Below, piece after piece: positions 46,453 to 54,956 of a stretch of 64,000 nt of DNA (positions within the stretch are counted from its first letter, which is position 1; each line of letters opens with the position of its first letter). A program made the translations under genes and the position numbers. Origin of the DNA: Acidobacteriota bacterium (lineage in GTDB: Bacteria > Acidobacteriota > Terriglobia > Bryobacterales > Bryobacteraceae); NCBI GenBank assembly GCA_016213775.1, contig JACQZR010000221.1, forward strand, positions 1-64,000, read 5' to 3'. The notes under the pieces were generated by a model. The model made no database searches, was not told where the DNA came from, and saw nothing but the letters and a program-made list of their open reading frames with translations.

Positions 46453-47524
46453 GCTTCTTCTCTGCCAGGGCCGCGGCGTACAATGCGCGGATGTAGCCCA
46501 TGCTGTACGACCATGCGGCATGACGGCCGGTGGCCATGGCGGGCACGTGATCGGCGATCAGGTTCCCGCGGAAATCGACGTCCACCAGGGTCTTCATCAG
46601 CTTGTACATATCGGTGTAGCCGTTGTCGATGTACGTCTCGACGAAGTAGGGAATGGGCGCGGTGACATTGCGGAAATGGATCTTCCACAGCTTGCCGATT
46701 TTGGCGAAGGCGCGCGCGGCCTCGAACACATCCTTGCCGGTGGACTTGCCGCCTTCCATCCAGGTGCCGCAGCAGAGGCAGACACCGATGGCGGGCGAGT
46801 TGGCGATTTCGAGAGCCTTCATATAGCCGTCGAAGGTGCCGAAGATGTGGCGGGGGATACCGGCGAGTTCGGGCACTGGCGGGTCGTCGGGGTGAATGCC
46901 GAAGCGAACGCCCGCTTCTTCGCAGACGGGAGCGATCTGTTTAATGAAGTAGGTGTAGTTCTCCCAGAGCTCTTCCTTGGAATACTTCCGCCCGTGACTG
47001 AGGGGCCCCTCATAGGTCTTGCCGTTCCAGAAGCCTTTAGCGGTTTCCATTTTGAAGGCGCGAGCGGCGCCGCCGCCACGAGTGCTCTCCTGGGTGCTGG
47101 ACCAGATGCCATTGGCCATATGGGCGTAGGTGATGTACCCGATGCCCGCCTTACCTGTGTCGCGAATATACTGCTTGAGCCATTCGATCCTTGCGTCGCG
47201 GCCGGGCAGACCGAGAGTGATCTCTTCGATGTTGCGGTTTTCGTTGTTGGAGATGTTCCAGACCTTGAGCCCCGCGCCTTCCACCTTTTTCTTAATGGCG
47301 AGGAAATTATCGAGGGTGCCGCGGCCTTTGCCGGTCTGGACGTTGAGCCAATCGACTCCCATTTGTTTGATCCAGGTGAGGTCGGCGTCAGTGACTTCTT
47401 CGCCCACTTGCATGGAGATTTTGATACCCGGGCTTAAAGGCGTCAGCGTTTTTGCCGAGGCGGCGGGCGTCATGGCGGCGGCCATACCGGCCAGCGCGAA
47501 GTTTCTTCTGGTGAGTTGGCTCAT
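46445..47524 (-). CDS. Secreted mannonate dehydratase-like TIM-barrel protein
   Basis: A 359-residue protein with a Tat-like leader (MSQLTRRNFALAGMAAAMTP, then AASA). The TIM barrel resembles UxuA mannonate dehydratase: WIKQMGVDWLNVQTGKGRGT, LKVWNISNNENRNIEEITLG, CEEAGVRFGIHPDDPPVPEL then AGIPRHIFGTFDGYMKALE, a Cys in GVCLCCGTWMEGG, and WKIHFRNV. The His-Pro-Asp-Asp, Cys and His residues are the metal-site positions of that family. Export and moderate similarity leave the substrate uncertain; it could be a sugar epimerase-like enzyme. The ATP-grasp gene follows with an overlap. Confidence 0.8.
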   Translation of the reverse strand: MSQLTRRNFALAGMAAAMTPAASAKTLTPLSPGIKISMQVGEEVTDADLTWIKQMGVDWLNVQTGKGRGTLDNFLAIKKKVEGAGLKVWNISNNENRNIEEITLGLPGRDARIEWLKQYIRDTGKAGIGYITYAHMANGIWSSTQESTRGGGAARAFKMETAKGFWNGKTYEGPLSHGRKYSKEELWENYTYFIKQIAPVCEEAGVRFGIHPDDPPVPELAGIPRHIFGTFDGYMKALEIANSPAIGVCLCCGTWMEGGKSTGKDVFEAARAFAKIGKLWKIHFRNVTAPIPYFVETYIDNGYTDMYKLMKTLVDVDFRGNLIADHVPAMATGRHAAWSYSMGYIRALYAAALAEKKRG

Positions 47525-47588
47525 GTGGGCACTCCTGTCGCAACATCATATCGCTAGTTCACTGGAAACGTCCGATGAGGGAAGTATA

Positions 47589-47825
47589 GTGAACAAGGAA
47601 CAAGCAACATTCCACATCACGGAAGATGCGCTGGAGCGTCTTGCGGCCGGACACGCCTTTTCGCCGGAGGAGAAGGAGTGCTTTGCGGTTCACTTGTTCT
47701 CGTGCCGCTACTGCCAGCAGCGCTATGCGGACTGGCAGGGTTTTGTGCGGGCGTTCCGGGCGGCGATATGCAGGATTGACGGCGAGGAGCCGGGGCGCGG
47801 GGCGTCGAGGCCGCCGCGGCGGTGA
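47589..47825 (+). CDS. Small zinc-finger protein resembling a ZAS anti-sigma domain
   Basis: 78 residues from a GTG at 47589 (NKEQATFHITEDALERLAAG). The segment HAFSPEEKECFAVHLFSCRY then CQQRYADW contains H-x3-C-x2-C (HLFSCRYC), the zinc motif of ZAS anti-sigma factors, in the usual helical setting. The tail is basic (GRGASRPPRR). There is no membrane segment and no sigma gene next to it. It might be a soluble anti-sigma or regulatory fragment. The start codon choice is uncertain because the frame is open upstream into the opposite-strand gene. Confidence 0.55.
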   Translation: MNKEQATFHITEDALERLAAGHAFSPEEKECFAVHLFSCRYCQQRYADWQGFVRAFRAAICRIDGEEPGRGASRPPRR

Positions 47826-47954
47826 ACGTCTTGCGATGGATGAAAACGGAGTGTAGGTTCTGGCAAAGGGAACCGGGCTTATGGCTGCGGAAATGTCCAA
47901 AGTTCCAAAACATTTCCCTAAAGTAATGTTTAAAACATTCCGATAGATGTGTGT

Positions 47955-48683
47955 ATGCGGACGGCACTACTCCTCCTTCTTGCGATTCAGCCTCTGGCGG
48001 CGCAGCCCGAGCGGTTCGGATTGCCGGCTTGCACCGGGCCAAACCGGGAGATCGCCGTCCGGACGGGGTTCACGATGTGGTTTGACGCGATGCACAAGAC
48101 GCCCCTCTGGAGCGCGTATGAACTCACGGCGGAGCGCCTGTCGGCAGCAGCGGGCGTCAGACGGGCGCGCCATTTCCGGCATGACGCGGAACTGTCCTCC
48201 GCATTCGATTCGGACTATCGGCTTTCGGGGTATTCGCGGGGGCACGTTGTACCCGCCGCCGATGTGGCCTGGAGCGAAGGCGGGTTGCGCGATTCGTTCC
48301 TGCTCTCGAACGCGGTGCCGCAGAACGGAGCCCTGAATTCGGGGAAGTGGCGGGTTCTGGAAAACGCAGTGCGCAAGCTTGCGGTGACGTCGGATTTCGT
48401 AGTGGTGTTCACTGGACCGGTGCTCTGCGAAGGTGCTGCACACATTGGCGCAAGCAGCGTGACAGTGCCGTGCGAACTGTATAAGGTGGTGATCGCTGGC
48501 AAGGGCGGCGAACTGAAGATGTTCGCGGCAATGCTGCCGAACGACCGGAATCCAGGAGAGCCACTGAGCGCGTTCCTGACGCCAGTGGCGGAGGTGGAAC
48601 GCCGCACCGGGCTCGACTTCTGCCATGCGTTGCCGGCGGACGTGCAGGCGCGATTGGAAGCTGAGGTGAACCCGCTGCCCTAG
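47955..48683 (+). CDS. Secreted DNA/RNA non-specific endonuclease (NUC family)
   Basis: A 242-residue protein with a signal peptide (MRTALLLLLAIQPLAAQ). The beta-beta-alpha-metal nuclease core is visible: FDSDYRLSGYSRGHVVPAAD has the R-G-H motif with the catalytic His, and DSFLLSNAVPQNGALNSGKW carries the metal-binding Asn. Two further cysteine pairs (LPACTG; CEGAAH with VPCELYK) may form disulfides. It would cut DNA and RNA outside the cell for nutrient use. The ATG at 47955 is preferred over the GTG two codons earlier. Confidence 0.88.
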   Translation: MRTALLLLLAIQPLAAQPERFGLPACTGPNREIAVRTGFTMWFDAMHKTPLWSAYELTAERLSAAAGVRRARHFRHDAELSSAFDSDYRLSGYSRGHVVPAADVAWSEGGLRDSFLLSNAVPQNGALNSGKWRVLENAVRKLAVTSDFVVVFTGPVLCEGAAHIGASSVTVPCELYKVVIAGKGGELKMFAAMLPNDRNPGEPLSAFLTPVAEVERRTGLDFCHALPADVQARLEAEVNPLP

Positions 48684-49242
48684 ATTTTGCAGACAGTGTC
48701 TGCAGAATTGCTACGCGCTCTTTGCAGGTGAGATAACGAGAACATTGTCATTACCTTATGTTTTGCTTTTGGTAACACCAGGGTGTTCATGGAGGCCAGC
48801 GGGGGAAGACCGGATGGAATTCTCGGAGTAACACTGACCGGAAGGTGGACAGGAACTTGCGTCGAGTGGACCGGTTTGGATAATGATGCGAGTTCCACCC
48901 CGACAGGCGGTCGGATCTAGTCTCTCACTGCCGTGAAAGTTAACAGATCTGGAATGTGCGAGTCTCTCGCAGTCGTATCAGAACGTAAACGAGAATGCCC
49001 TCCCCAAGATCAATGCTATCGGCAGAAACCAACTCTCCGGTTGAGCGTACTAAGGCGTCGCGTCCAGCCCCATGCCCCACGAGATGACGCAGCCGCCAGA
49101 GATGGCCGTTTCGCCCAGTGAGCCATTGAGCACAGCACTGGAAACGAGAAGCGTCCAAATGAGGAGTCGAGTGCGCACTTCCGGATCCGAGACATTCTAT
49201 GGCTTGTGGAGCGATCCGGCTACGATGGTGGATACGGCCATT
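48684..49242. other. Interval without a supported gene before dinB
   Basis: 559 bases. Directly after the nuclease stop is a hairpin (48688-48704, TGCAGAC, AGT, GTCTGCA) without a T-run. The rest contains only short frames with no family features. The frame of dinB is open back to 49072, but conservation of the polymerase begins only at 49243. No promoter palindrome like the one at the DnaE-type gene is seen. Confidence 0.5.
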
Positions 49243-50478
49243 ATGAAAACTATCTTTCACGTCGACATGGATGCGTTCTTTGTTTCCGTGGAAGAACTGT
49301 TTGATCCATCGCTCAAAGGCAAACCGGTTGTGGTTGGCGGCAAGCCGGATCAGCGCGGCGTGGTTTCGGCGGCGTCGTACGCCGCGCGGAAGTACGGCGT
49401 GCATTCCGCCATGCCGCTACGCACGGCGTACAAGTTGTGCCCGCAAGCCATTTTTGTGGAGGGGCATCGCGGCCGTTATACGGAGTATTCCGGCTACGTC
49501 TTTGAGGTGCTGCGATCGTTCTCGCCCCTGGTGGAAATGGCGTCCATCGACGAAGCTTATCTCGACATGACGGGCTCTGAGCGGTTGCATGGTCCGCCGA
49601 TGATGGCCGCGCACAAACTGCATGAGCGCATCAAGCAACGGACCAACTTGAATTGTTCGATTGGCGTGGCCTGCAGCCGGCTGGTGGCCAAGATCTGTTC
49701 CGACCAGGCAAAGCCCAATGGCGTTCTATTCATCCCCCCGGGCGCGGAGGCGCGGTTTCTGGCTCCGCTGGAGGTTCGCAGAATTCCAGGTGTCGGTAAG
49801 GTGACCGAGAAGTCGCTGCACTCATTTGGCATCCGCCGCATCGGGGATCTGGCGCACCTCGACGAGCGATTCCTCGAATCGAAGTTCGGCAAGTGGGGTC
49901 TGGCTCTCGCCGGCAAAGCGCGTGGACTCGACGCCGGCGGCTGGTTTGATACGGACGTAGGTTTCGGTGACGAGGCCAAGTCGATCAGCCATGAGCACAC
50001 CTATATGGAGGACACGGCCGATGTTCGCGTGATTGAGGCATCGCTGGCAAAGTTGAGCGAGATGGTGGCGAGCCGCCTGCGCGAGAGTGGATTCTTTGCG
50101 CGGACCATCCAGTTGAAGCTGCGCTATACCGATTTTTCGACGATTACGCGTGCGCAGACGCTCGACCATGGCACGCAGCTCGACATCGAATTGATTGAAC
50201 AGACGCGCAAGCTGTTTCACAATAACTGGAATGGGCGGCCGGTGCGTCTGCTGGGCGTGCATGCCGGGAGTCTGGAGCATGAAGAAGGTCAGTTGAACCT
50301 GCTCGAGACCGAGAAACAAGAGCGCTGGAAAAAAGCGCTCAGCGCCGTGGACCGCATCCGCGACAAGTTCGGGACGTCGAGCGTGTCGGTGGCGAGCGCA
50401 ATGAAAGGGGAGTTCGTGGAACGCGTTCACGAGACTCCGGCGGATCTGCCGGGCCGCAAGAAGAAGGGCCGCGATTAA
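49243..50478 (+). CDS. dinB: DNA polymerase IV (DinB, Y-family)
   Basis: A 411-residue translesion polymerase. Motif I with metal ligands is KTIFHVDMDAFFVSVEE at the very start; motif III is EMASIDEAYLDMTGS. Also visible are KPVVVGGKPDQRGVVSAASY, ARKYGVHSAMPLRTAYKLCP and GVACSRLVAKICSDQAKPNG, followed by the thumb helix-hairpin-helix (RRIPGVGKVTEKSLHSFGIR) and the little finger. All catalytic acidic residues are present. The C-terminus ends LPGRKKKGRD; no clamp-binding motif is evident there. Its stop overlaps the convergent higA stop. With the DnaE-type polymerase nearby it suggests a damage-tolerance region. Confidence 0.93.
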   Translation: MKTIFHVDMDAFFVSVEELFDPSLKGKPVVVGGKPDQRGVVSAASYAARKYGVHSAMPLRTAYKLCPQAIFVEGHRGRYTEYSGYVFEVLRSFSPLVEMASIDEAYLDMTGSERLHGPPMMAAHKLHERIKQRTNLNCSIGVACSRLVAKICSDQAKPNGVLFIPPGAEARFLAPLEVRRIPGVGKVTEKSLHSFGIRRIGDLAHLDERFLESKFGKWGLALAGKARGLDAGGWFDTDVGFGDEAKSISHEHTYMEDTADVRVIEASLAKLSEMVASRLRESGFFARTIQLKLRYTDFSTITRAQTLDHGTQLDIELIEQTRKLFHNNWNGRPVRLLGVHAGSLEHEEGQLNLLETEKQERWKKALSAVDRIRDKFGTSSVSVASAMKGEFVERVHETPADLPGRKKKGRD

Positions 50479-50891
50479 GCGATGAAGGCGTCGATGGACA
50501 GTTTGAAGCGATCCGCCAGTTTGCGCGCGTGGGCTTTGCTGATTTCGCGATGCCCGTTGAGGACCTGACTGGTGACGGCGCGGGAGCCGAACACATCGAG
50601 CAGGTCGATGGGGCGGAGGCCTTTCTGCTCCATGATGTGTTTCAAGGTGTCGAGAGGCGCGTCCTCCGGATCGACGACGGTGCGGTCTTCGTATTCGATG
50701 ACAAGGTGGGCCAGCAGTGACTGCAACTCGGTTTCTTCGGCGTCGAGGCCTTCGGTTTCCTGCTTGCCGTCGAGGCGCTCCAGTTCCGCGGAGAGACGGT
50801 CGAATTCTTCATCGCGTTGAATGAAGCGGGGCCTGTACTTGCCAAGCAAGCGGCCATATTTCTTTTCGTCTAGAACATCCACTTGTGCCAT
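50475..50891 (-). CDS. higA: HigA-type antitoxin with helix-turn-helix
   Basis: 138 residues. The N-terminal part is a charged helical region (RDEEFDRLSAELERLDGKQE, LQSLLAHLVIEYED). The C-terminal XRE-type helix-turn-helix is LKHIMEQKGLRPIDLLDVFG, SRAVTSQVLNGHREISKAHA, RKLADRFKLSIDAFI. This layout is the HigA branch in which the toxin gene comes first. It overlaps the higB-like gene by 22 bp. It should bind the palindrome upstream of higB and neutralise the toxin. Confidence 0.88.
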   Translation of the reverse strand: MAQVDVLDEKKYGRLLGKYRPRFIQRDEEFDRLSAELERLDGKQETEGLDAEETELQSLLAHLVIEYEDRTVVDPEDAPLDTLKHIMEQKGLRPIDLLDVFGSRAVTSQVLNGHREISKAHARKLADRFKLSIDAFIA

Positions 50892-51166
50892 AGATTCCTC
50901 ATGTACTCATCATGCGTCAACAGAGCTTTCACGTAGATGCGTCTCCCCCTCCAGTTAACTACCGTAATGAGCCGGTAGTTGTTCCCCAAAATATTAAAGA
51001 TCAGAATACGGCCCACTTGGTCAGCCGTCTGGTAGATCCTGCGACAGTCAACCAAACTCGCCCAATCCGCACGCCGTACTGTGCGCCACCACTGCTCGAT
51101 TGCGTTCGCCGCCTCAGGATGCTGTTTCATGAGCATTCGCGTGTGACGGCGATTGATGACGTTCAC
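50870..51166 (-). CDS. higB: HigB-type mRNA interferase toxin
   Basis: A 98-residue RelE-superfamily toxin of the HigB_toxin family. It starts with GTG at 51166 (NVINRRHTRMLMKQHPEAAN). Family phrases: IEQWWRTVRRADWASLVDCR, DQVGRILIFNILGNNYRLIT, VVNWRGRRIYVKALLTHDEY. These enzymes cleave mRNA on the ribosome. The gene order toxin-antitoxin and the overlap with higA are typical of the hig family. Confidence 0.9.
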   Translation of the reverse strand: MNVINRRHTRMLMKQHPEAANAIEQWWRTVRRADWASLVDCRRIYQTADQVGRILIFNILGNNYRLITVVNWRGRRIYVKALLTHDEYMRNLWHKWMF

Positions 51167-51172
51167 ACAAGC

Positions 51173-51193
51173 ATGTTAGCATACTGCTAACAT
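51173..51193. promoter_or_regulatory. Inverted repeat upstream of higB, likely HigA operator
   Basis: ATGTTAGC (51173-51180) and GCTAACAT (51186-51193) are perfect inverted halves around a 5-bp spacer, just 7 bp before the higB start. HigA-type antitoxins autorepress through such sites. It lies between the toxin start and the stop of the DnaE-type gene, so it can serve only the hig operon. Confidence 0.72.
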
Positions 51194-51202
51194 CGAATCC
51201 GC

Positions 51203-54200
51203 TCATCCCGCGTGGGCCATGAAGGCGATCTCCGGCTCCTCCGGCTCCACGATCTTCGGCATGGCGACGCTGAGTCCGTTCAGCGCGCATCCTTTGCGGT
51301 TGTCAAAGGGATCGGCGGTGGCGTGCACGGCCACTGCGGGCTGCACGGTGAAGTGGCCGTATCCCTGATAGGTTTCGGCGAAGAGAGAGACTTCGACGAA
51401 GCCGGTGTGATCGGCAAGCGTCAGGAACTTCATTGGGCCGCGGGCCGTGGGGTGAATGCGGTCCGCGACAATGAGCCCGCAGACATCCAGTTCCTTCTGA
51501 AAGTAGCGGCGCGGGTGGACGCGGAGATCCTCGGCGGTGACGTAGTAGGACCAGTCGGCGCGAGGGGCGAAGTAGTCGAGCGGATGGCAGGTGACGGGGA
51601 AACCGAGCAGTTCGTGCTCCCAGCGCGCGGACGGGTGGCTGTCGTCCCAACCGGGGTCGGGATCGTTGCTGCCGAGCAGTGACGACATCTCGCGGTGACC
51701 GCGCTGCATGACGGCTTCCAGACGGCAGAGACGCCAGAACAGACGGCCGCGCGGTTCGCCGAACGTATCGAGCGCACCCACCTTGAGAAGCGCGGTCCAC
51801 TCGCTGCGCGACGGGTTCACTTTGCGGAAAAAGTCGCCGGCATCGTTGTAGGGACGACGCGTAACGATGCGGTCGACGATGTCTTTGTTGAGGCCCTTCA
51901 ACTGATTGATCGGCAGCAGAATCTCGCTGCCCTGTACGAGGAAACGTTCGGCATCGGAGCGGCGGACATCGGGCGCGAGGAAGCGTCCGCCGCAACGCAA
52001 GGCTTCGAGCACGTAGAGCATGGTGGAATAAAATCCGCGGCGATTGGTGAGCACGGAGGCGAGAAATTCCACCGGGTAGCGCGTCTTGAGCCACGCGCCC
52101 TGAAAGGCTTCGACGGCATAAGCGGCCGAATGCGCTTTGTTGAACATGTAGCCGGCGAAGTCTTCGAGCAACTGCCAGACAGCGGTGGTCTCGTCTTCAT
52201 TGCGGCCATGCTTGCGGGCGCAGCGGCGGAACTCTTCGCCGAGCTCGTCGATGCGCTTGCGGTCCTTGTTCTTGACGAGCGCGCGGCGGAGCATGTCGGC
52301 CCGGCCCCAGGGCATGTTGGCGAATCCGTTGGCGACCAGGAGGATGTGCTCTTCGTAGGCCATCAATCCATAGGTGTCGGCGAGCAGCGGTTCGAGCGAG
52401 GGATGCACGAAGGTGACCGGCTCCAGCTTCTGATGGCGGCGGGCGAAGGCGCGTTTTTTGCCTTCGTTGGCAGCGCCGGGACGAATGATGGATTCGACGG
52501 CGGTGAGACAATCTATGTCGCGGCAGTTGGTCATGACGAGGAGCGATGTCATGGCGGGCGATTCGATGTGGAAGACACCACGCGCCTGGCCGGTGGCAAT
52601 AGTCTCCCACGCGGTGGCGTCGTTCCAATCGCAATCGCGGTGGACGTCGATGTCGACGCCGGTGTTTTCGAGGAGATTGGCGCGGGCTTCGCGGAGCACG
52701 CTGAGTCCGGCCTGGCCGAGGAGGTCCATTTTGAGTAGACCGAGCTCTTCCACGTCGTCCATGTCGTAATGCGTGGTGAGGATGCCCTTGGCGCTTTCAA
52801 AGACAGGCATGCGATCGGCGATGGGATCGGCGCTGATGACGAGTCCGCAGGGGTGCATCATGCGGTGGCGCGGGATGCCTTGAAACGCCGTCGCCATGCG
52901 GAGGATAGAGCGGTACGGCTCCTCTTTGTAGGGAAGCTCGCGGCATTCGGGCTGCTCGCGCACGGCGGCTTCGGCGTCGCCAAAGAACCAGGGCAGACGC
53001 TCAGTAAAGCGGCGCACCTCCCGTTCGGGCATGCCGTAGACCTTCGCGATATCGGCGATGGCGGCGCGCCCGCGGAAGGTGTTGACTGCGCCGATCATGG
53101 CGACGTGCTCGCGCCCGTAGCGGTCAAAGACGTACTGGACCACTTCATCGCGCTTGTCCCAGGGCAGGTCGAGGTCGATGTCGGCGAGCTTTTGGAAAGC
53201 CATGCGCTCGCGGTTGAGGAAGCGTTCAAAGCAGAGGCCGAAACGGAAGGGGCAGACGTTGCTGATGCCGAGCGTGTAGCAGACGAGGCTTCCCGCGGCG
53301 CTGCCCCGAGCCAGCGTTTCGATACCGCGCGCGTTTGCCCAGGAAACGATGTCGTGGAAGATGAGGAAGTATTCGGCGTAGCCCACTTCCTGGATGATGG
53401 AGAGTTCGCGGTTGATGCGGTCCTGGACTTCGGCTTTTGCATCCACGCCGTAGCGCCGGCGAATGCCTTCTTCCGCCAGGCGGCGCAGCAGGGCGATGGC
53501 GGTTGTGCCGGGCGGCAGGGGGAAGCGCGGGAAGCGGATGTCGCCGAGCTCAAAATCGAACTGGCAGCGTTCGGCGATGCGGAGCGAGTTCTCTAAGGCT
53601 TGCGGCAGGCCGCCAAACTGGCGCTGCATCTCTTCGGGCGAATGCAGATGATAGTGGCCGGCAATGAGCTTGCCGGGATGCGTTTGCGTGAGCAGGGTGA
53701 GGGTCCGCATGGAGGAGAGAATGTCGTATTGGAGGCGGTCCTCGGGTGCGCGGTAGTGGGCATTGGCGGCGGCGACGAGCGGGAGGCGGAGGCGGCGTCC
53801 GTACGTGGCGAACATGCGCGACAGGCGGAGGTCGTCTTCGTTGTGCGGGCAGATTTCCAGGGCGAGGCCGCGCGGGAAAATTTCCTGATACTCGGCGATG
53901 CGGCGCTCGGGGTTCTGCGCGCGGCGGGCCAGTTGGCCGGGTTCGCTTTCAGGGCCGAGCAGGCAGATGAGACCTTCGCGATGCGTGTGGAGATCGTCGA
54001 AGGTGACGCCTTGCGGGTGTTGGATGAGCGTCGTGAGGAGACGGCAGAGGTTGCGGTATCCGGTGGCGTTCTCCACCAGCAGGCCGGCGGTGGCATGGTT
54101 GTCACCGACGTGAACTTCGCTGCCGATGACGGGGTGGATGCCGGCGGCGCGGGCCTTTTTGTAGAACTGGACTGCGCCACCGAGGGTGTCGGTGTCCATG

Positions 54201-54313
54201 AGGCCGAGAGCGGGAAGTTGCCACTGGCGGGCAGTGTCGAAGAGGGCGTCCAGCGAGAGGGCGCTGTCGAGGAGGGAGTGCGTCGAGTGGTTGTGGAGGG
54301 GAACGTACTGCAC
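51203..54313 (-). CDS. dnaE2: DnaE-type DNA polymerase III alpha subunit (DnaE2-like, short form)
   Basis: A 1036-residue C-family polymerase. The N-terminal PHP domain starts YVPLHNHSTHSLLDSALSLD. Palm acidic residues are in FQKLADIDLDLPWDKRDEVV. Further family blocks: ETLARGSAAGSLVCYTLGIS, ARGVFHIESPAMTSLLVMTN, FAGYMFNKAHSAAYAVEAFQ, a helix-hairpin-helix after LLPINQLKGLNKDIVDRIVT, and an OB fold (RGPMKFLTLADHTGFVEVSL). It is shorter than the replicative DnaE (about 1160 residues), like damage-inducible DnaE2 proteins, but no imuA/imuB genes are adjacent, so the DnaE2 call is tentative. The start is GTG at 54313 with no ribosome-binding site; a 34-bp palindrome covers it. Confidence 0.85.
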   Translation of the reverse strand: MQYVPLHNHSTHSLLDSALSLDALFDTARQWQLPALGLMDTDTLGGAVQFYKKARAAGIHPVIGSEVHVGDNHATAGLLVENATGYRNLCRLLTTLIQHPQGVTFDDLHTHREGLICLLGPESEPGQLARRAQNPERRIAEYQEIFPRGLALEICPHNEDDLRLSRMFATYGRRLRLPLVAAANAHYRAPEDRLQYDILSSMRTLTLLTQTHPGKLIAGHYHLHSPEEMQRQFGGLPQALENSLRIAERCQFDFELGDIRFPRFPLPPGTTAIALLRRLAEEGIRRRYGVDAKAEVQDRINRELSIIQEVGYAEYFLIFHDIVSWANARGIETLARGSAAGSLVCYTLGISNVCPFRFGLCFERFLNRERMAFQKLADIDLDLPWDKRDEVVQYVFDRYGREHVAMIGAVNTFRGRAAIADIAKVYGMPEREVRRFTERLPWFFGDAEAAVREQPECRELPYKEEPYRSILRMATAFQGIPRHRMMHPCGLVISADPIADRMPVFESAKGILTTHYDMDDVEELGLLKMDLLGQAGLSVLREARANLLENTGVDIDVHRDCDWNDATAWETIATGQARGVFHIESPAMTSLLVMTNCRDIDCLTAVESIIRPGAANEGKKRAFARRHQKLEPVTFVHPSLEPLLADTYGLMAYEEHILLVANGFANMPWGRADMLRRALVKNKDRKRIDELGEEFRRCARKHGRNEDETTAVWQLLEDFAGYMFNKAHSAAYAVEAFQGAWLKTRYPVEFLASVLTNRRGFYSTMLYVLEALRCGGRFLAPDVRRSDAERFLVQGSEILLPINQLKGLNKDIVDRIVTRRPYNDAGDFFRKVNPSRSEWTALLKVGALDTFGEPRGRLFWRLCRLEAVMQRGHREMSSLLGSNDPDPGWDDSHPSARWEHELLGFPVTCHPLDYFAPRADWSYYVTAEDLRVHPRRYFQKELDVCGLIVADRIHPTARGPMKFLTLADHTGFVEVSLFAETYQGYGHFTVQPAVAVHATADPFDNRKGCALNGLSVAMPKIVEPEEPEIAFMAHAG

Positions 54314-54345
54314 GCTTATAGTGTAAATATTTACACTATAAGCGT
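54312..54345. promoter_or_regulatory. Perfect 34-bp palindrome overlapping the polymerase start
   Basis: The 17-bp halves 54312-54328 (ACGCTTATAGTGTAAAT) and 54329-54345 are exact inverted copies with no spacer. On the coding strand it ends inside the GTG start codon and contains two TATA-like hexamers (TATAGT, TATAAG). A dimeric or tetrameric repressor bound here would block both promoter and start codon. The core GTAAATATTTAC matches no LexA box I know for other phyla. It could also fold as a cruciform or mRNA hairpin over the start. Confidence 0.75.
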
Positions 54346-54452
54346 CAACGCTGGTTTGGGGTGGCCATCAACGACGAGAAGCGAGTTGTTCGATCAGAAA
54401 CTCATGGAGCAGCGGGCCAAACTCCCCGATGCAAAATTCGGACGCGGTTCGC

Positions 54453-54899
54453 TCACTTCTTTTTCTTGACGGCGTCGGCACTGGCTTTGGCTTCTTCCAT
54501 TTCGAAGGCAACTTCGCGTTCTTCGTTGGCGCCCAGACGGACGTTGGACGTCATGTCGGGGTAGCCTTCCTTTTTCACTTCCACAAAGTAGTAAGCGTTG
54601 GAGGGGAGTTCGATTTTCAACTGGCCTTTGGCGTCGGTGGCGCCGGAGGGTTTCTGGTCGATAAAGACTTGTGCGCCGGGGACTCCCGTTGTACCGGTGG
54701 TGATGACCAGCGTACTCGGTTTGCCGATGACGAGCCCTTCCTCGTTTTTCTTGAGGGGAGCCTCCGGTGGGGGGAGCCGAGCGATGAAGATCGCGCCGCC
54801 GGCGATGCCGAGGATGGCGACAGCCACCCAAATGAGGTTTTGCTTCAAGGAAGAATTACGTTCCCGGTAGACGCCGGGAGGGGGAGCTTGGTTTGCCAT
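54453..54899 (-). CDS. PEGA-domain membrane-anchored protein
   Basis: A 148-residue protein with a short cytoplasmic N-terminus, one membrane segment (LIWVAVAILGIAGGAIFIA) and an extracytoplasmic PEGA-type domain: STLVITTGTTGVPGAQVFID, QKPSGATDAKGQLKIELPSN, AYYFVEVKKEGYPDMTSNVR. The tail is Lys-rich (KASADAVKKKK). PEGA domains bind surface components, and their role is usually structural. It stands alone, 57 bp after the fused MFS/synthase gene start region and on the same strand. Confidence 0.8.
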   Translation of the reverse strand: MANQAPPPGVYRERNSSLKQNLIWVAVAILGIAGGAIFIARLPPPEAPLKKNEEGLVIGKPSTLVITTGTTGVPGAQVFIDQKPSGATDAKGQLKIELPSNAYYFVEVKKEGYPDMTSNVRLGANEEREVAFEMEEAKASADAVKKKK

Positions 54900-54956
54900 A
54901 AGCTTTCTCGTCGATCTCCTGATAATAATTGTCGCGCGGCTGGCAACGGACCGCCC

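Noticed and set aside
54312-54345. Palindrome as a LexA box
   Set aside because: The core does not match the LexA motifs I know from other phyla, and no second copy was noticed at dinB; I keep it as an operator of unknown repressor.
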